A DNA stretch of 64,000 bases, taken from assembly GCA_945865815.1 (NCBI GenBank), contig CAMBFR010000004.1:1-64000 (forward strand). Reading direction: 5' to 3'. Below, in pieces: positions 20,051-29,094 of the stretch. Position 1 is the first letter of the stretch. Each line of letters starts with the position of its first letter. A program made the position numbers and the translations under genes. The stretch comes from Candidatus Sulfopaludibacter sp. SbA3. GTDB taxonomy: Bacteria; Acidobacteriota; Terriglobia; 20CM-2-55-15. The notes beneath the pieces were generated by a model that was given only the letters and a program-made list of their open reading frames with translations, made no database searches and was not told the DNA's origin.

Positions 20051-20263
20051 ATGATTCGAGAATTGGACGTCGTCGCGTTGAAACATGACATTGAGGAAGA
20101 GAACCTGAAAAAAGGGGATACCGGAACGGTTGTTCATTGCCACGGAGACGGAAAGGCATTCATTGTCGAGTTCATAGATGCAGACGGTACAACTACTGCG
20201 GTGATAACCCTTACCGACCACGATATCCGCATGGTCGAACATCCAACCCGAGAGGTCGGTTAG
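20051..20263 (+). CDS. DUF4926-like small protein, possible antitoxin or immunity partner
   Basis: The 70-residue protein MIRELDVVALKHDIEEENLKKGDTGTVV...VEFIDADGTTTAVITL matches the short beta-barrel DUF4926 pattern (ALxxDIxExxLKxGDxGTVV). A GGGAAAGGAA site precedes the ATG. It is very acidic and sits directly after the DUF6883-like gene, so it is probably its partner. The 244 bases downstream to the beta-lactamase gene hold no recognisable gene. Confidence 0.65.
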   Translation: MIRELDVVALKHDIEEENLKKGDTGTVVHCHGDGKAFIVEFIDADGTTTAVITLTDHDIRMVEHPTREVG

Positions 20264-20507
20264 TCCCGCACATTCTTCGGGACACGTGAACGCCGGTTTA
20301 AGCGAGTTCTGCCTGCCGAACGGAACGATTCCCCCAAATCCATTTCAGCGGAGTGGCTGTAATCAGGCCGAAGGTACTACTCCGAGCCTCAAAATTCCAA
20401 GAACCGCACGCACGCTGTTTCTTGATCGGAATAATGGAGAGCACCGCGTGCAGAAGCTGATCCTGCGTCTCGCAAAGCGGGATGATAAACCAAGCTGACG
20501 CCGGCTG

Positions 20508-21434
20508 CTAAGGCCGGGCGGCGCTCTGCTGCTCGGCCAGGACCGCCTTGAACATGGCTTCCTGGATTTCCGCCTCGGTCGTGCAGTTGGCGGGATCAAT
20601 GAACGGGTTCGGCCGGCCGCTCCCGAGCTTCGCGTGTTTTTCGTGCATGTTGTACTGCGCCGGGTGATCCCCGAGCAGCACGTCGCAGGGGAGCGTGCGG
20701 ACGAATCTATACGAGCGGTTCAGCTCCTCCGCGATCGCCGGCGTCACCACTCCGGGCGCGCGTAAGCTGCAGCCGAAAACCACATTGTAGGTTCGGCCGC
20801 CTTCCTGCGCCGTCGTCGTCCAGGTCGTGCAGCCGCGCGTATGGCCCGGCGTCAGATGTGCGACCAAAGTCATGCCGCCAAGCGTCACCGATTCTCCGTC
20901 GTGGAGAATCCTGTCGATCGGGTGCTCCTTGCCGCCGGGCTTCATCGCCTGGAGCGCAGGTACGTCTTCGGCCATCGCCATAACCTGTGCACCGGTCAAT
21001 TGCTTGACCAGGGCATCGCCTTCCTGGTGATCGCCATGGGCATGATTGCCGAGCAGGATCTTGATGTCGGAGAATTTGAACCCAAGATCGGTGACCGACT
21101 TCTCGATCGTGCGCACATTGCGCTCATAGGTGCTGTTGATGAGAATATTGCCTTGCGGCGTGACGATCAGGAACGAACTCAGCGTCCGCGTCCCCACATA
21201 ATAAATATCGCCGATGATCTTGTGCGGCGGGAACTGCGCCGTCTGGTCATCGGGCGTGCCCATGTTGCGCGCCAAGATCGAACGCGGCGTATAGGTCTGT
21301 CCCTTGACGGTAACCGCCGGATGATCGGGAGGCGGCACGTTCTGCGCGAGACCCGTGCTCGCGGCGGGAGCAAGCACGGCTCCAAGAAAAAACGTGATCA
21401 GCTTCAACTTGGACATCGTCGTCTGTTTTTCCAT
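20508..21434 (-). CDS. subclass B3 metallo-beta-lactamase
   Basis: The 308-residue protein has a signal peptide (..ITFFLGAVLAPAASTGLAQ) and a metallo-beta-lactamase fold. All B3 zinc ligands are visible: NHAHGDH (His116, His118, Asp120, His121 positions), His in LTPGHTRGCTTWT (196 position) and His in LLGDHPAQYNM (263 position). Typical B3 elements such as GCSLRAPGV also occur. B3 enzymes hydrolyse penicillins, cephalosporins and carbapenems in the periplasm; chromosomal copies are known from soil bacteria. It follows the M1-like gene by 4 nt, so it is probably co-transcribed from the S55 operon. Start could be at 21434 or at the ATG six codons later. Confidence 0.85.
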   Translation of the reverse strand: MEKQTTMSKLKLITFFLGAVLAPAASTGLAQNVPPPDHPAVTVKGQTYTPRSILARNMGTPDDQTAQFPPHKIIGDIYYVGTRTLSSFLIVTPQGNILINSTYERNVRTIEKSVTDLGFKFSDIKILLGNHAHGDHQEGDALVKQLTGAQVMAMAEDVPALQAMKPGGKEHPIDRILHDGESVTLGGMTLVAHLTPGHTRGCTTWTTTAQEGGRTYNVVFGCSLRAPGVVTPAIAEELNRSYRFVRTLPCDVLLGDHPAQYNMHEKHAKLGSGRPNPFIDPANCTTEAEIQEAMFKAVLAEQQSAARP

Positions 21435-21438
21435 TCAA

Positions 21439-23400
21439 CTACCCGATCGTGGGGCGGCCGGAGCGGCGGAACGGTTCGCCGAGATACTTCTGGGCTTCGG
21501 CCTGGGCGCCGTAGGAGTCGTCGCCGGTATTGACGGCCTTTTGATACTCGGTAACCGCGCGTTCGCGCTGGCCGCGGATATCGAAGATCTTCCCGAGATT
21601 CACATAGGCCCAAACTTCAATCCATGCGGGTTTCAGATCGCCGTTGAGCGCTTCCCTGAAGATATTGGCGGCGGCCTGAAGGTTGCCCAATTCAAACAGC
21701 GCCTCGCCCATGCGGAACAAAGCCAGCGAGTTGCGTTCGTCGAGATCGATGGCGGCCTGGTACTCGTCGATCGCATGGTTGTATTCGCCTTCATTTGCAA
21801 ATTCTTCACCGCGAGTGATATGGACCGACACCTTCAGGTCTTTCGACATGCGCAGGACCCGGCCACGCGGATCGATCACGATGCTCTTCGGCTTCCTCAT
21901 CGTTGTTACATCGAAGTCGCTGGTCGATCCGGATACGTCGATCCGGACATACTCCGGCTCGCCGTCGGTCTGAATCTGCAGTTCGATCGGCATTTTAAAG
22001 AGGTCCAGATCCTGCTTTATCTGGCCCATCACTTTGTAACCGTCCTTTGTGCGGAAAACCGTGAACTCCTGCTCGAATTCCGGGACGCCTGAGGAATTCA
22101 ACCACTGGTCGAAAAAGTACGTCAGATCTTCATTGGCGACGTCGTTGGCCAGTTTCGTGAAGGCATCCGTCGATGCGGGCTTCTGTTGGAACTCCTCTAC
22201 GTATCGGGCCAGCAGTTCCTTGAACTTGTCCTCGCCGATCACCCATCCCAGCATCCGCAAAATGAACGCGCCTTTGTACTCGACAAGCGCGTGATAGTCG
22301 GGCGAATCCTTGTCCAGTCCTCCGGCCTGCGTCACCGCGGTGTTTCCTTCATAGCCCAGCGCTTTCACCAGCGCTTTCTCAATGTGCGGTTGCGCCTCTG
22401 CGGGGGCCAGCGCCTTTTCGAAATACAGCAGGCTTGCAAAGACCGACATGCCGTCTACGAGCCATGCATCCTCGCTCGGGTCCTGCACGGCGATCTTTAA
22501 TGGAAACCACTGGTGCGCGATCGTTTTCGCCAGCGCCGCAACGTCGAAGTCCTTGCGAAGCTCCGCTTTCGGCAGTAGAACCGCTCCGGCAGACCATTGG
22601 GATTGCCAGTTCGCGCCGTCCACTTCGATAATCTGCAAACCCGCTGCGGGAGCCGGCCCGAAAGTCTCCTTGTAGAAGTTGAAGATCTTCGCAGCGGCTT
22701 CGGCAATCGGCGCCGCAACATCGTCAGCCGCCGTCAGGGCGTGGACCGTAACTTCCGAGCCCTCGGAGGCCACGGTCTTTGGCGTGTATTTGCCCGCGGC
22801 AACCGTTCCCCAATAAGACGAGCTCGTGCTCGATAACGGATAAGCGGCATCGTTGGAAGGCGCCAGATCCGTAATGACGGTCCATCCGTCGGGAGCCGTA
22901 ACCCGGAGCTTCATCGCGGCCGTGTCCTTGTAAAGCGCGTTGGTGGGAAACCATTTTCCGGTGTAAAGGAGAAACGCGCTGGCTTCCGAGACGCGGCCCA
23001 CCACGGGATCGCGGCGATCATCCTCCAAGTCGAGAATTCCGGAGTATTCGACCTGAATGACCGGATCGCTCGAAAACTGCACGCCGCTAAGATCGATGTC
23101 CAGCGTGGAGTCGAGGTCGAACTGGCGAAAACGCGCCTCCGCGCCGGCAACGGACACAGTCGTGACACGCAAACGCCGATCGAGGTCGAATACCGCGAAG
23201 TTCCTGCGGTCCAGCTGTTTGAAACGGATCTCGGCTTTACCTGTGAGACGGCGCTCTTCCGGAATGATGGTCACGTCAACTGCATAAGACTCGACATCGA
23301 TCCGGGGACGATCGTCGTCCTGTGCGGGCCGCGTGGACTGGGCTCCAAGCGGAGCAGCCAGCGCAATAGGCAAGAGAAGCAAAGCGACAAAGTGTTTCAT
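21439..23400 (-). CDS. M1 aminopeptidase-like protein with lost active site, plus TPR repeats
   Basis: From the ATG at 23400 the protein has 653 residues: signal peptide (MKHFVALLLLPIALAAPLGAQ), an M1 N-terminal saddle domain (about 30-200), a thermolysin-like domain (about 210-430), and C-terminal TPR repeats (about 560-640). Where active M1 enzymes have HExxHQWF and a downstream NEG, this protein has KTIAHQWF and LVDGMSVF. The first zinc histidine, the catalytic glutamate and the third ligand are all replaced, so it should not hydrolyse peptides. It may be a scaffold or peptide-binding protein. A GTG at 23424 overlapping the upstream stop is an alternative start. Confidence 0.75.
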   Translation of the reverse strand: MKHFVALLLLPIALAAPLGAQSTRPAQDDDRPRIDVESYAVDVTIIPEERRLTGKAEIRFKQLDRRNFAVFDLDRRLRVTTVSVAGAEARFRQFDLDSTLDIDLSGVQFSSDPVIQVEYSGILDLEDDRRDPVVGRVSEASAFLLYTGKWFPTNALYKDTAAMKLRVTAPDGWTVITDLAPSNDAAYPLSSTSSSYWGTVAAGKYTPKTVASEGSEVTVHALTAADDVAAPIAEAAAKIFNFYKETFGPAPAAGLQIIEVDGANWQSQWSAGAVLLPKAELRKDFDVAALAKTIAHQWFPLKIAVQDPSEDAWLVDGMSVFASLLYFEKALAPAEAQPHIEKALVKALGYEGNTAVTQAGGLDKDSPDYHALVEYKGAFILRMLGWVIGEDKFKELLARYVEEFQQKPASTDAFTKLANDVANEDLTYFFDQWLNSSGVPEFEQEFTVFRTKDGYKVMGQIKQDLDLFKMPIELQIQTDGEPEYVRIDVSGSTSDFDVTTMRKPKSIVIDPRGRVLRMSKDLKVSVHITRGEEFANEGEYNHAIDEYQAAIDLDERNSLALFRMGEALFELGNLQAAANIFREALNGDLKPAWIEVWAYVNLGKIFDIRGQRERAVTEYQKAVNTGDDSYGAQAEAQKYLGEPFRRSGRPTIG

Positions 23401-23420
23401 AACCTGCTCGTTTCTTCCGT

Positions 23421-25625
23421 TCACGGTATTCTCACGACCAACTTTCCCATGCCGGCATTGTCGACCTGGTCATAGATCCGGAATGCAATCACATGCTCGC
23501 CCTGCGAGAGTTCCGGCGAAACGTAAGTAAAAGTCTCGGACTTTGAATCGAGGATTCCGTCGGTTGGAAATACGGGCCGCCACTCACCGGTGTCGATCGA
23601 GACTTCCGCATGATTCAATGTAGACGTAGGGTCCGCGGCATCGATAGCAATTCCTACCCGCCGTCCTGTAATGTTTTGCTGGCGCAGGCTCACGGCCGGC
23701 GGCGTGTTGTCGATCGAAAAAGGACGGCTTTCCATCTCGCCCAGCAATGCGATATCCGATGGGTTCGACGGGGCATCGCTGGCAGCAACCCGGACGACGT
23801 ACGTGCCGTCAGGCAGCGTGTCGGAATTGATCGTGTAAAAGTTGTCCTCGAGATCGCTTTTGAGCGGCTTCCAATTCCGTTCGTTATCTCCCCGATAAGA
23901 GACGTCGTATCTCATGGAGTCCTGGTTCTTGTCGGTGGCTGTCCATTGGAACGACTGTGCGCCCCTCTGGTTCACGCGCCGCGGAGGAATGCGCGGTGGA
24001 GCCGGCAGGCCCGTACGCGCGTTGTTGCGGGCGGTCTGAGGATCCGGAGTGCCGGTCGCAGGATTCAGCACAGGCACTTTCACCACGGCCACACCGGAAG
24101 GCAAAACCTCCAGATTCGTCACCTCGGGCCTGAAGTTCTGCTGCAAATAGGGCACTGTCAGACTCGACAGCCGCGGCGATCTTCCGGAATCCGCTTTCAT
24201 GACGGCCTTCCACTGAATGAATCTTGCCTTTGGACTCGCGGCTGCCCCGTCCGCGCCTACCGTGGCCCAGGCCGACCACGTCTTATCGGGCGAACTGGTG
24301 TTGCCGGTGCGCGTCGATATTTCAATCAGGTTCGCGCTTTCCGCTTTCCACGACACCTTGCCCCACGTGGAGACGGCGTCCGTGTCCTTTATGATGGATT
24401 CGTACTCGCCGGAAGCGGCCAGCACATCGGCCATGCCGAAAAGCTTCCCGATGTTTGCTGAGGTTGCGTAAACGCGATTGCCGGCTTCCAGCAGGCGCGT
24501 TGTTTGCTCTTCAGTCGACTCCAGAAGCAGTATCGTGTTCCGCGGATCCTCGATGGAATAGATCCGTCCTTTGGTTCCCGTGGAGAACAACAGTTTTCCG
24601 CTTCGAGGGAGGATCGAAAATACCATCTCGTCGCGCGATCTCCACAGCGTATTGACGGTCCCATCGGGCAGTATTTCGAGGATCTGGCTTTGCGAATTCG
24701 CATCGGTTGTTGAGCGGGCCGGCGAAGAACCGGAACCCACCGGCGGGTCAATCAAGGGTTCGATGACGTCGATCTGTTGAGCGGCGCTTGCTGCGTCAAC
24801 GGTAACGGTCACGGTCGCCCCGCCTCCTCCCGCGCTGGTGGTGGTGGGGCCGGACGGCGATGCCAGCGGCGTTACAGGGGAACGTCCGCTGATCACAGCC
24901 GCATAAATGGAGCCGTTGGCGCCGAGCGCAACAGAGTGAACCTCGCGCATACCCGAGTCGTACAGCACGAAGGCCGTGCCTTGAGGCGAAATGCGATAGA
25001 CATAACCCTTCGGATCGCCCCCGGCGATAACGTTGCCGTCACGATCCACAGCCATCGTGACGACGTGTGTTTCGTCGGTGTCGTAGAACGTTTCCGCCCG
25101 GCCATCCGGCGTGACCCGGTAAATGACGCCATTGTCGCCGGTGCCCACCAGCAACCGGCCCTGCCTGTCGAACACGAGTGACCAGATGTACTTCACGTCC
25201 GGGTCGTAAAACTGCTGAGGGTCCCGGCCGGGCTCGATCTTGTAGACTTTGCCGTCGGGCGACGTACCCGCATAGAGCACATCCCGGCTATCTACGGCCA
25301 ACGCGAGGACGTCGAGTTCGTCAAGGTCGGCCACCATCTGTCCCCGGCCGGCCGGATCGACCTTATAGACCTTGCCGTCGTGCCCCGTGCCCAGATAGAC
25401 ATTGCCGCCCGAATCCGCGACAGCCGACCACACCATCGCCTGCTCCGTGTTGAAAACCATATCCAGCCGTGGAGCCAGCACGAGTCCCGCGTCGCTGGTG
25501 AGCGAAACGTTGGTCAGCTTGCCGCGGCGAAGATCGTCGTAGGTGCGGACTTCCCAGAACTGCGGAGTCACTGCGAACAAGGGAATGGCGAGCGCGAGCG
25601 GTAATAGCCAAAGACTTTTCTTCAT
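23421..25625 (-). CDS. secreted beta-propeller protein with Ig-like C-terminus
   Basis: The 734-residue protein has a signal peptide (MKKSLWLLPLALAIPLFA). Seven or so propeller blades follow (about 60-400), with repeated YLGTGHDGKVYKV, YAGTSPDGKVYKI and LVGTGDNGVIYRV units, interrupted by a low-complexity Ser/Gly/Thr stretch (about 255-300). The C-terminal half has fibronectin-type or Ig-like strands (..DGTYVVRVAASDAPSNP). It likely binds a surface or periplasmic partner. Start and upstream stop share a base (TAATG), coupling it to the S55 peptidase gene. Confidence 0.7.
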   Translation of the reverse strand: MKKSLWLLPLALAIPLFAVTPQFWEVRTYDDLRRGKLTNVSLTSDAGLVLAPRLDMVFNTEQAMVWSAVADSGGNVYLGTGHDGKVYKVDPAGRGQMVADLDELDVLALAVDSRDVLYAGTSPDGKVYKIEPGRDPQQFYDPDVKYIWSLVFDRQGRLLVGTGDNGVIYRVTPDGRAETFYDTDETHVVTMAVDRDGNVIAGGDPKGYVYRISPQGTAFVLYDSGMREVHSVALGANGSIYAAVISGRSPVTPLASPSGPTTTSAGGGGATVTVTVDAASAAQQIDVIEPLIDPPVGSGSSPARSTTDANSQSQILEILPDGTVNTLWRSRDEMVFSILPRSGKLLFSTGTKGRIYSIEDPRNTILLLESTEEQTTRLLEAGNRVYATSANIGKLFGMADVLAASGEYESIIKDTDAVSTWGKVSWKAESANLIEISTRTGNTSSPDKTWSAWATVGADGAAASPKARFIQWKAVMKADSGRSPRLSSLTVPYLQQNFRPEVTNLEVLPSGVAVVKVPVLNPATGTPDPQTARNNARTGLPAPPRIPPRRVNQRGAQSFQWTATDKNQDSMRYDVSYRGDNERNWKPLKSDLEDNFYTINSDTLPDGTYVVRVAASDAPSNPSDIALLGEMESRPFSIDNTPPAVSLRQQNITGRRVGIAIDAADPTSTLNHAEVSIDTGEWRPVFPTDGILDSKSETFTYVSPELSQGEHVIAFRIYDQVDNAGMGKLVVRIP

Positions 25626-27478
25626 TACGGTCTTACCGTGACGTTCAGGGATCTCTGTCCCTGAATTACATACCGGGATTGCGGAAGTTCGATTTCGCCT
25701 ATGGTGGAGTTCCGCGTGTTGGAAACGCTGCGGCTGGAGGAGCGGTCCGTATTGATGACAGCCGCCATCGATGGCGGAAGCGACGGCAACTCTTCTCCAC
25801 CGATCACGATGGCCGGGGCAAAACTCAGGATCTTGATATAGAGCCGGTCATTCTTGCGGAGATTGTTCAGCTCCTTGATGATCTGCGTCATGTCTTTCGG
25901 GACTCCCGCGGCGCCACGGCGGAGATCGGTCGTCGTTATAGTCGTACCGTCACCCACAAGCAACTGAACCGGACCTGCAGGCAGACCGGATGGAATCTGC
26001 ACCGGATGGCGCTCCACGACGATATCGCCGGTCGTGGCTCTCAGGAATGCCGACAGAATGACGGTTTCTCCGGGACGTACTTCTGTCTTGTCCACGGAGA
26101 TGCGTTCGAGTTGAGCGTTCGTTTTCCGGTCGGTGGAAACAATATCGAGATCCACGCCTTCGATGACGATGCCGTCGTAGCCTGCGTTCATCAAGTACTG
26201 CACGGGCGCGATGGTCCCGATCGTCGCTGTTGTCTGCGTATTCGCATCTCCGCTGAACACGTTGTCGACGCGGATGGGATCGTAGTCCTTCACGCGGATG
26301 CTTCCGGAAATATCGAGCGTCATCTCACCGAGGCCGCGTTCGCTGGCGGTAATGGCATTAAATAGGGTGAAATTCATCAGCAGAGGCGTCAGGAAACGAT
26401 CATTTGCGATTTCGAACTTGTACTGGTTCACCGTGTTCTGGCTGGAGCGCAGGTTCACGGTCATCGGAATCATTTTCGGAGCCCTGCCTATGGTTCCGGC
26501 AATTCCGGTAGCCCGGTCCTGGTCGAAGGAACCAACCACGTCCATGGGGACCGCCAACTTGAACGAGTTCTGAATATTCGGCAGCAGCGATATGACGTAC
26601 CCGGCAGACATCGGCAGATCCGTAGGTCCGACCGACATGTTGGGATGACCAAACGCGTATACACGGTTGCCATCCACATGGGTCACAGTGCCGTTTGCGC
26701 TGATATTCACGTCGCCACGAATGAGTTCGGCATTCACGGCCGATCCGGGCTGCAGGCTCGGCGTGGGGCCTGCCTGCAGGCTCGAAGCGCTTCCGCCGCC
26801 TCCACCCTGGACAGGCGTGAACCCAACGGCATTAAAGAATGGCGTGAATTGCCGGATCGCCGCCGGAGTTGCGCCCGCCAGGAACAACGGCGTTTCGATG
26901 CGGACAAGCGATGGGGCGCCTGCTGCCGGCTGAGCGGCCGCCGGATAACCCTGCCCTAGCCAAGCCTGATGCGCCTCCTGCAGTGACTTCCCTTCGCCAA
27001 GACGGCCCAATAAACCGTAAATGAATTCCGCGGGCGATTCCGTAGGCAGCGAGGCCGCCTGCGCCGCAGGAGCGGGCGCCGGCCGCTCGTTCAGGATGTT
27101 GACCATCTGAGAAATCGGCTGAATGCCCGCAATGGGCTCTTTCGCAAATGGAAACGCAAAAGCCACCGCGCCCAGGAGCTTGCCGTCAATGTAGACAGGG
27201 CTTCCGCTCATACCTGCAATCACGCCGGTTTGCGCCAGCGGTCCGCCCGAAAGGCGCGCCAGGATCATGTCCTGTTTGGGTGCGAAATTCTTCAGGACGC
27301 CTAAAAGTTCGACATCGAATTGCTCGATGGCGGTACCCTGAAAAACAGTTCTTCCAATGCCCTTCATGCCCGCGCGCACTTCGTCGACGGACATGAAAAC
27401 GGTGGACTGGGCGAATGCCGGAAGTGAAACCGCCACGACCATGATGGCAAGGGCTAAAATGCGTTTGGGTTGTGTCAT
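25625..27478 (-). CDS. SpoIVB-type (S55) serine peptidase homologue
   Basis: The 617-residue secreted protein has a signal peptide (..VVAVSLPAFAQ) and an N-terminal S55 domain with GMSGSPVYIDGKLLGAVAFAF (about residue 90), containing the nucleophilic serine motif, and QPISQM. In Bacillus, SpoIVB cleaves SpoIVFA during sporulation; Gram-negative homologues in Acidobacteriota are envelope proteins of unknown target. The long remainder (about 250-617) is beta-rich. It heads a tightly coupled minus-strand chain with the propeller, degenerate M1 and beta-lactamase genes. Confidence 0.75.
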   Translation of the reverse strand: MTQPKRILALAIMVVAVSLPAFAQSTVFMSVDEVRAGMKGIGRTVFQGTAIEQFDVELLGVLKNFAPKQDMILARLSGGPLAQTGVIAGMSGSPVYIDGKLLGAVAFAFPFAKEPIAGIQPISQMVNILNERPAPAPAAQAASLPTESPAEFIYGLLGRLGEGKSLQEAHQAWLGQGYPAAAQPAAGAPSLVRIETPLFLAGATPAAIRQFTPFFNAVGFTPVQGGGGGSASSLQAGPTPSLQPGSAVNAELIRGDVNISANGTVTHVDGNRVYAFGHPNMSVGPTDLPMSAGYVISLLPNIQNSFKLAVPMDVVGSFDQDRATGIAGTIGRAPKMIPMTVNLRSSQNTVNQYKFEIANDRFLTPLLMNFTLFNAITASERGLGEMTLDISGSIRVKDYDPIRVDNVFSGDANTQTTATIGTIAPVQYLMNAGYDGIVIEGVDLDIVSTDRKTNAQLERISVDKTEVRPGETVILSAFLRATTGDIVVERHPVQIPSGLPAGPVQLLVGDGTTITTTDLRRGAAGVPKDMTQIIKELNNLRKNDRLYIKILSFAPAIVIGGEELPSLPPSMAAVINTDRSSSRSVSNTRNSTIGEIELPQSRYVIQGQRSLNVTVRP

Positions 27479-27520
27479 GGAGCACCCATATTAAAGGAAT
27501 GGGGGTGTGGGGTCAACGCG

Positions 27521-28078
27521 ATGAAAATTAATGGTTTTGTGCTTGCCGGCGGGAAGAGCACCCGCATGGAACAGGACAAAGCGCTGCTGGATTGGCACGG
27601 CCGCCCCCTTCTGACTCACATGACGGATCTGCTTGCAGGCGCCGTCGAGAATGTTCAGGCCGCCGGACGCGATGGAATGCCCGACCGGTCGCCAGGCTGC
27701 GGGCCGCTGGGCGGCATTGTGACACTTCTCGAAACGAGTGAGACGGACACGAATCTGGTGGTAGCCGTCGATCTGCCATTTCTGACCCTTCCCTTCCTTA
27801 AATATTTTCGCGGCCGCCTTGAGACGTCGAAGAACCTTGCGCTGGCCTGCAATATCGAGTCCCGGTTCCCGCTCTGCCTGGGTGTCCGGCGCGGAGCCCT
27901 TACCATCGCGAATGAACGCATTAAGTCGGGAAAGTTAAGCGTGCACGGTTTTCTGGCCGAATGCGGCACCGAGGTCATCAGCGAATCGGAACTCCAGGAT
28001 GCCGGCTTTGGGCCCGCGATCTTCAGGAATATCAATACTCCAGAGCAGTACCTTCGGCTCCGCAAACTGGAGTTGTAG
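27521..28078 (+). CDS. mobA: molybdenum cofactor guanylyltransferase
   Basis: The 185-residue protein has the nucleotidyltransferase signature LAGGKSTRMEQDKALLDW at the N-terminus, GPLGGIVTLLE (about 65) and the metal-binding VAVDLPFL motif. It transfers GMP from GTP to molybdopterin, producing the bis-MGD cofactor for DMSO-reductase-type enzymes. I chose ATG 27521 because the GTG/ATG positions upstream give an unstructured extension. It diverges from the S55 gene 42 nt away. No other molybdenum-cofactor gene is in the window. Confidence 0.88.
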   Translation: MKINGFVLAGGKSTRMEQDKALLDWHGRPLLTHMTDLLAGAVENVQAAGRDGMPDRSPGCGPLGGIVTLLETSETDTNLVVAVDLPFLTLPFLKYFRGRLETSKNLALACNIESRFPLCLGVRRGALTIANERIKSGKLSVHGFLAECGTEVISESELQDAGFGPAIFRNINTPEQYLRLRKLEL

Positions 28079-28149
28079 CGCGGGCCAGTCTCACACGGCG
28101 CCGGTCTACCTGTGGGCGCGACAGTGTTGAGCCAGATATGTTATTGCCC

Positions 28150-28192
28150 CTTTTGGGGAGAGAGCGCCGCGAAGCGGCGGGTGAGGGCCTTT
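28150..28192. repeat. small inverted repeat in mobA-barrel gap
   Basis: GCGCCGCGAAGCGGCGG is a short GCCGC-GAA-GCGGC hairpin flanked by GGGGAGAGA and GTGAGGGCC. It resembles dispersed REP-like sequences, but only one copy is seen in this window. Confidence 0.35.
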
Positions 28193-28302
28193 GAGCAACA
28201 CGCCCTCACAGCTCGGGAAGTGCCTAATTTTTTTCATGCCCCAGTTCTGTCCCTGCTGTGAAATACGGTTGCACTGGCCCAACTGTGCGAGGAGGTCTTT
28301 AC

Positions 28303-29034
28303 ATGACGCGATGCGTGAGGCGATGGCTGCTGAGTGGGATTGTGTCGATTGCCCTGTCCTTGATGTGTTCTACCGTGGCGTCCGCCCAGGTTTCCCAGGA
28401 TCTGGAGTTGAACGTCTTCGCAGCTTTCAGCGGCCACACCAAAAATGGATATGTGATCGGCGCTCCACAGTCGCTTACACCGGTGGAAGGATCGTTCAGC
28501 CTCGATCAGGTGATTCGAAGCGGTATGCGCGCCAACGTCTACACTCGCGGGCACTGGGGACAGGAGTTTTATTACAGCTTCGAGCAGAGCGACGTACACA
28601 TTGCCCGTATTACGAATCCGAAGGCGAGGGTCGATCTCCCAATTCAGATCCACAACCTTGGCATCAATGCCCTTTACTACTTCAGCGACGACGAACAACG
28701 CCGGACGCGCCCGTTTGTCAGCGCGGGCCTGGGCGCCATGATCTATCGTCCGACTCCTGAAGCCAAACAAATCGCGCTCGACCCGTTTGGCGCCAACCTC
28801 GGCGACTTCGATCAATCGAATGAATTGACCTTCAATTACGGGGCCGGCGTGAAGACGCGCGTGACATCCCGTTTCGGTCTCCGGCTGGATGTCCGGGGCT
28901 TTCTCAATCGCAATCCCTCCTTCGGATTTCCGCGGCGGTCCGACGACCCGAACGCGGTAATCCTGCCCACCGAAGGCGCGATTCACAGTATCGAGGCGTC
29001 GGTCGGAATCATCCTTTATTTAGGGCGCCGGTAG
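28303..29034 (+). CDS. outer-membrane beta-barrel protein
   Basis: From the ATG at 28303 with a strong GGAGG upstream, the protein has 243 residues: signal peptide (..ALSLMCSTVASAQ), then about eight amphipathic strands. The C-terminal motif NYGAGVKTRVTSRFGLRLDVRG closely parallels the barrel at 9863-10429, so the two are paralogues. The ORF-track start 45 nt earlier lacks a ribosome-binding site and gives an unlikely signal peptide. Ligand unknown. Confidence 0.7.
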   Translation: MTRCVRRWLLSGIVSIALSLMCSTVASAQVSQDLELNVFAAFSGHTKNGYVIGAPQSLTPVEGSFSLDQVIRSGMRANVYTRGHWGQEFYYSFEQSDVHIARITNPKARVDLPIQIHNLGINALYYFSDDEQRRTRPFVSAGLGAMIYRPTPEAKQIALDPFGANLGDFDQSNELTFNYGAGVKTRVTSRFGLRLDVRGFLNRNPSFGFPRRSDDPNAVILPTEGAIHSIEASVGIILYLGRR

Positions 29035-29094
29035 TTAGCCCGGCACAATCAAACCAAGACAATAATTCCTGCCTTTACTGTAGAATCCGCGGCA

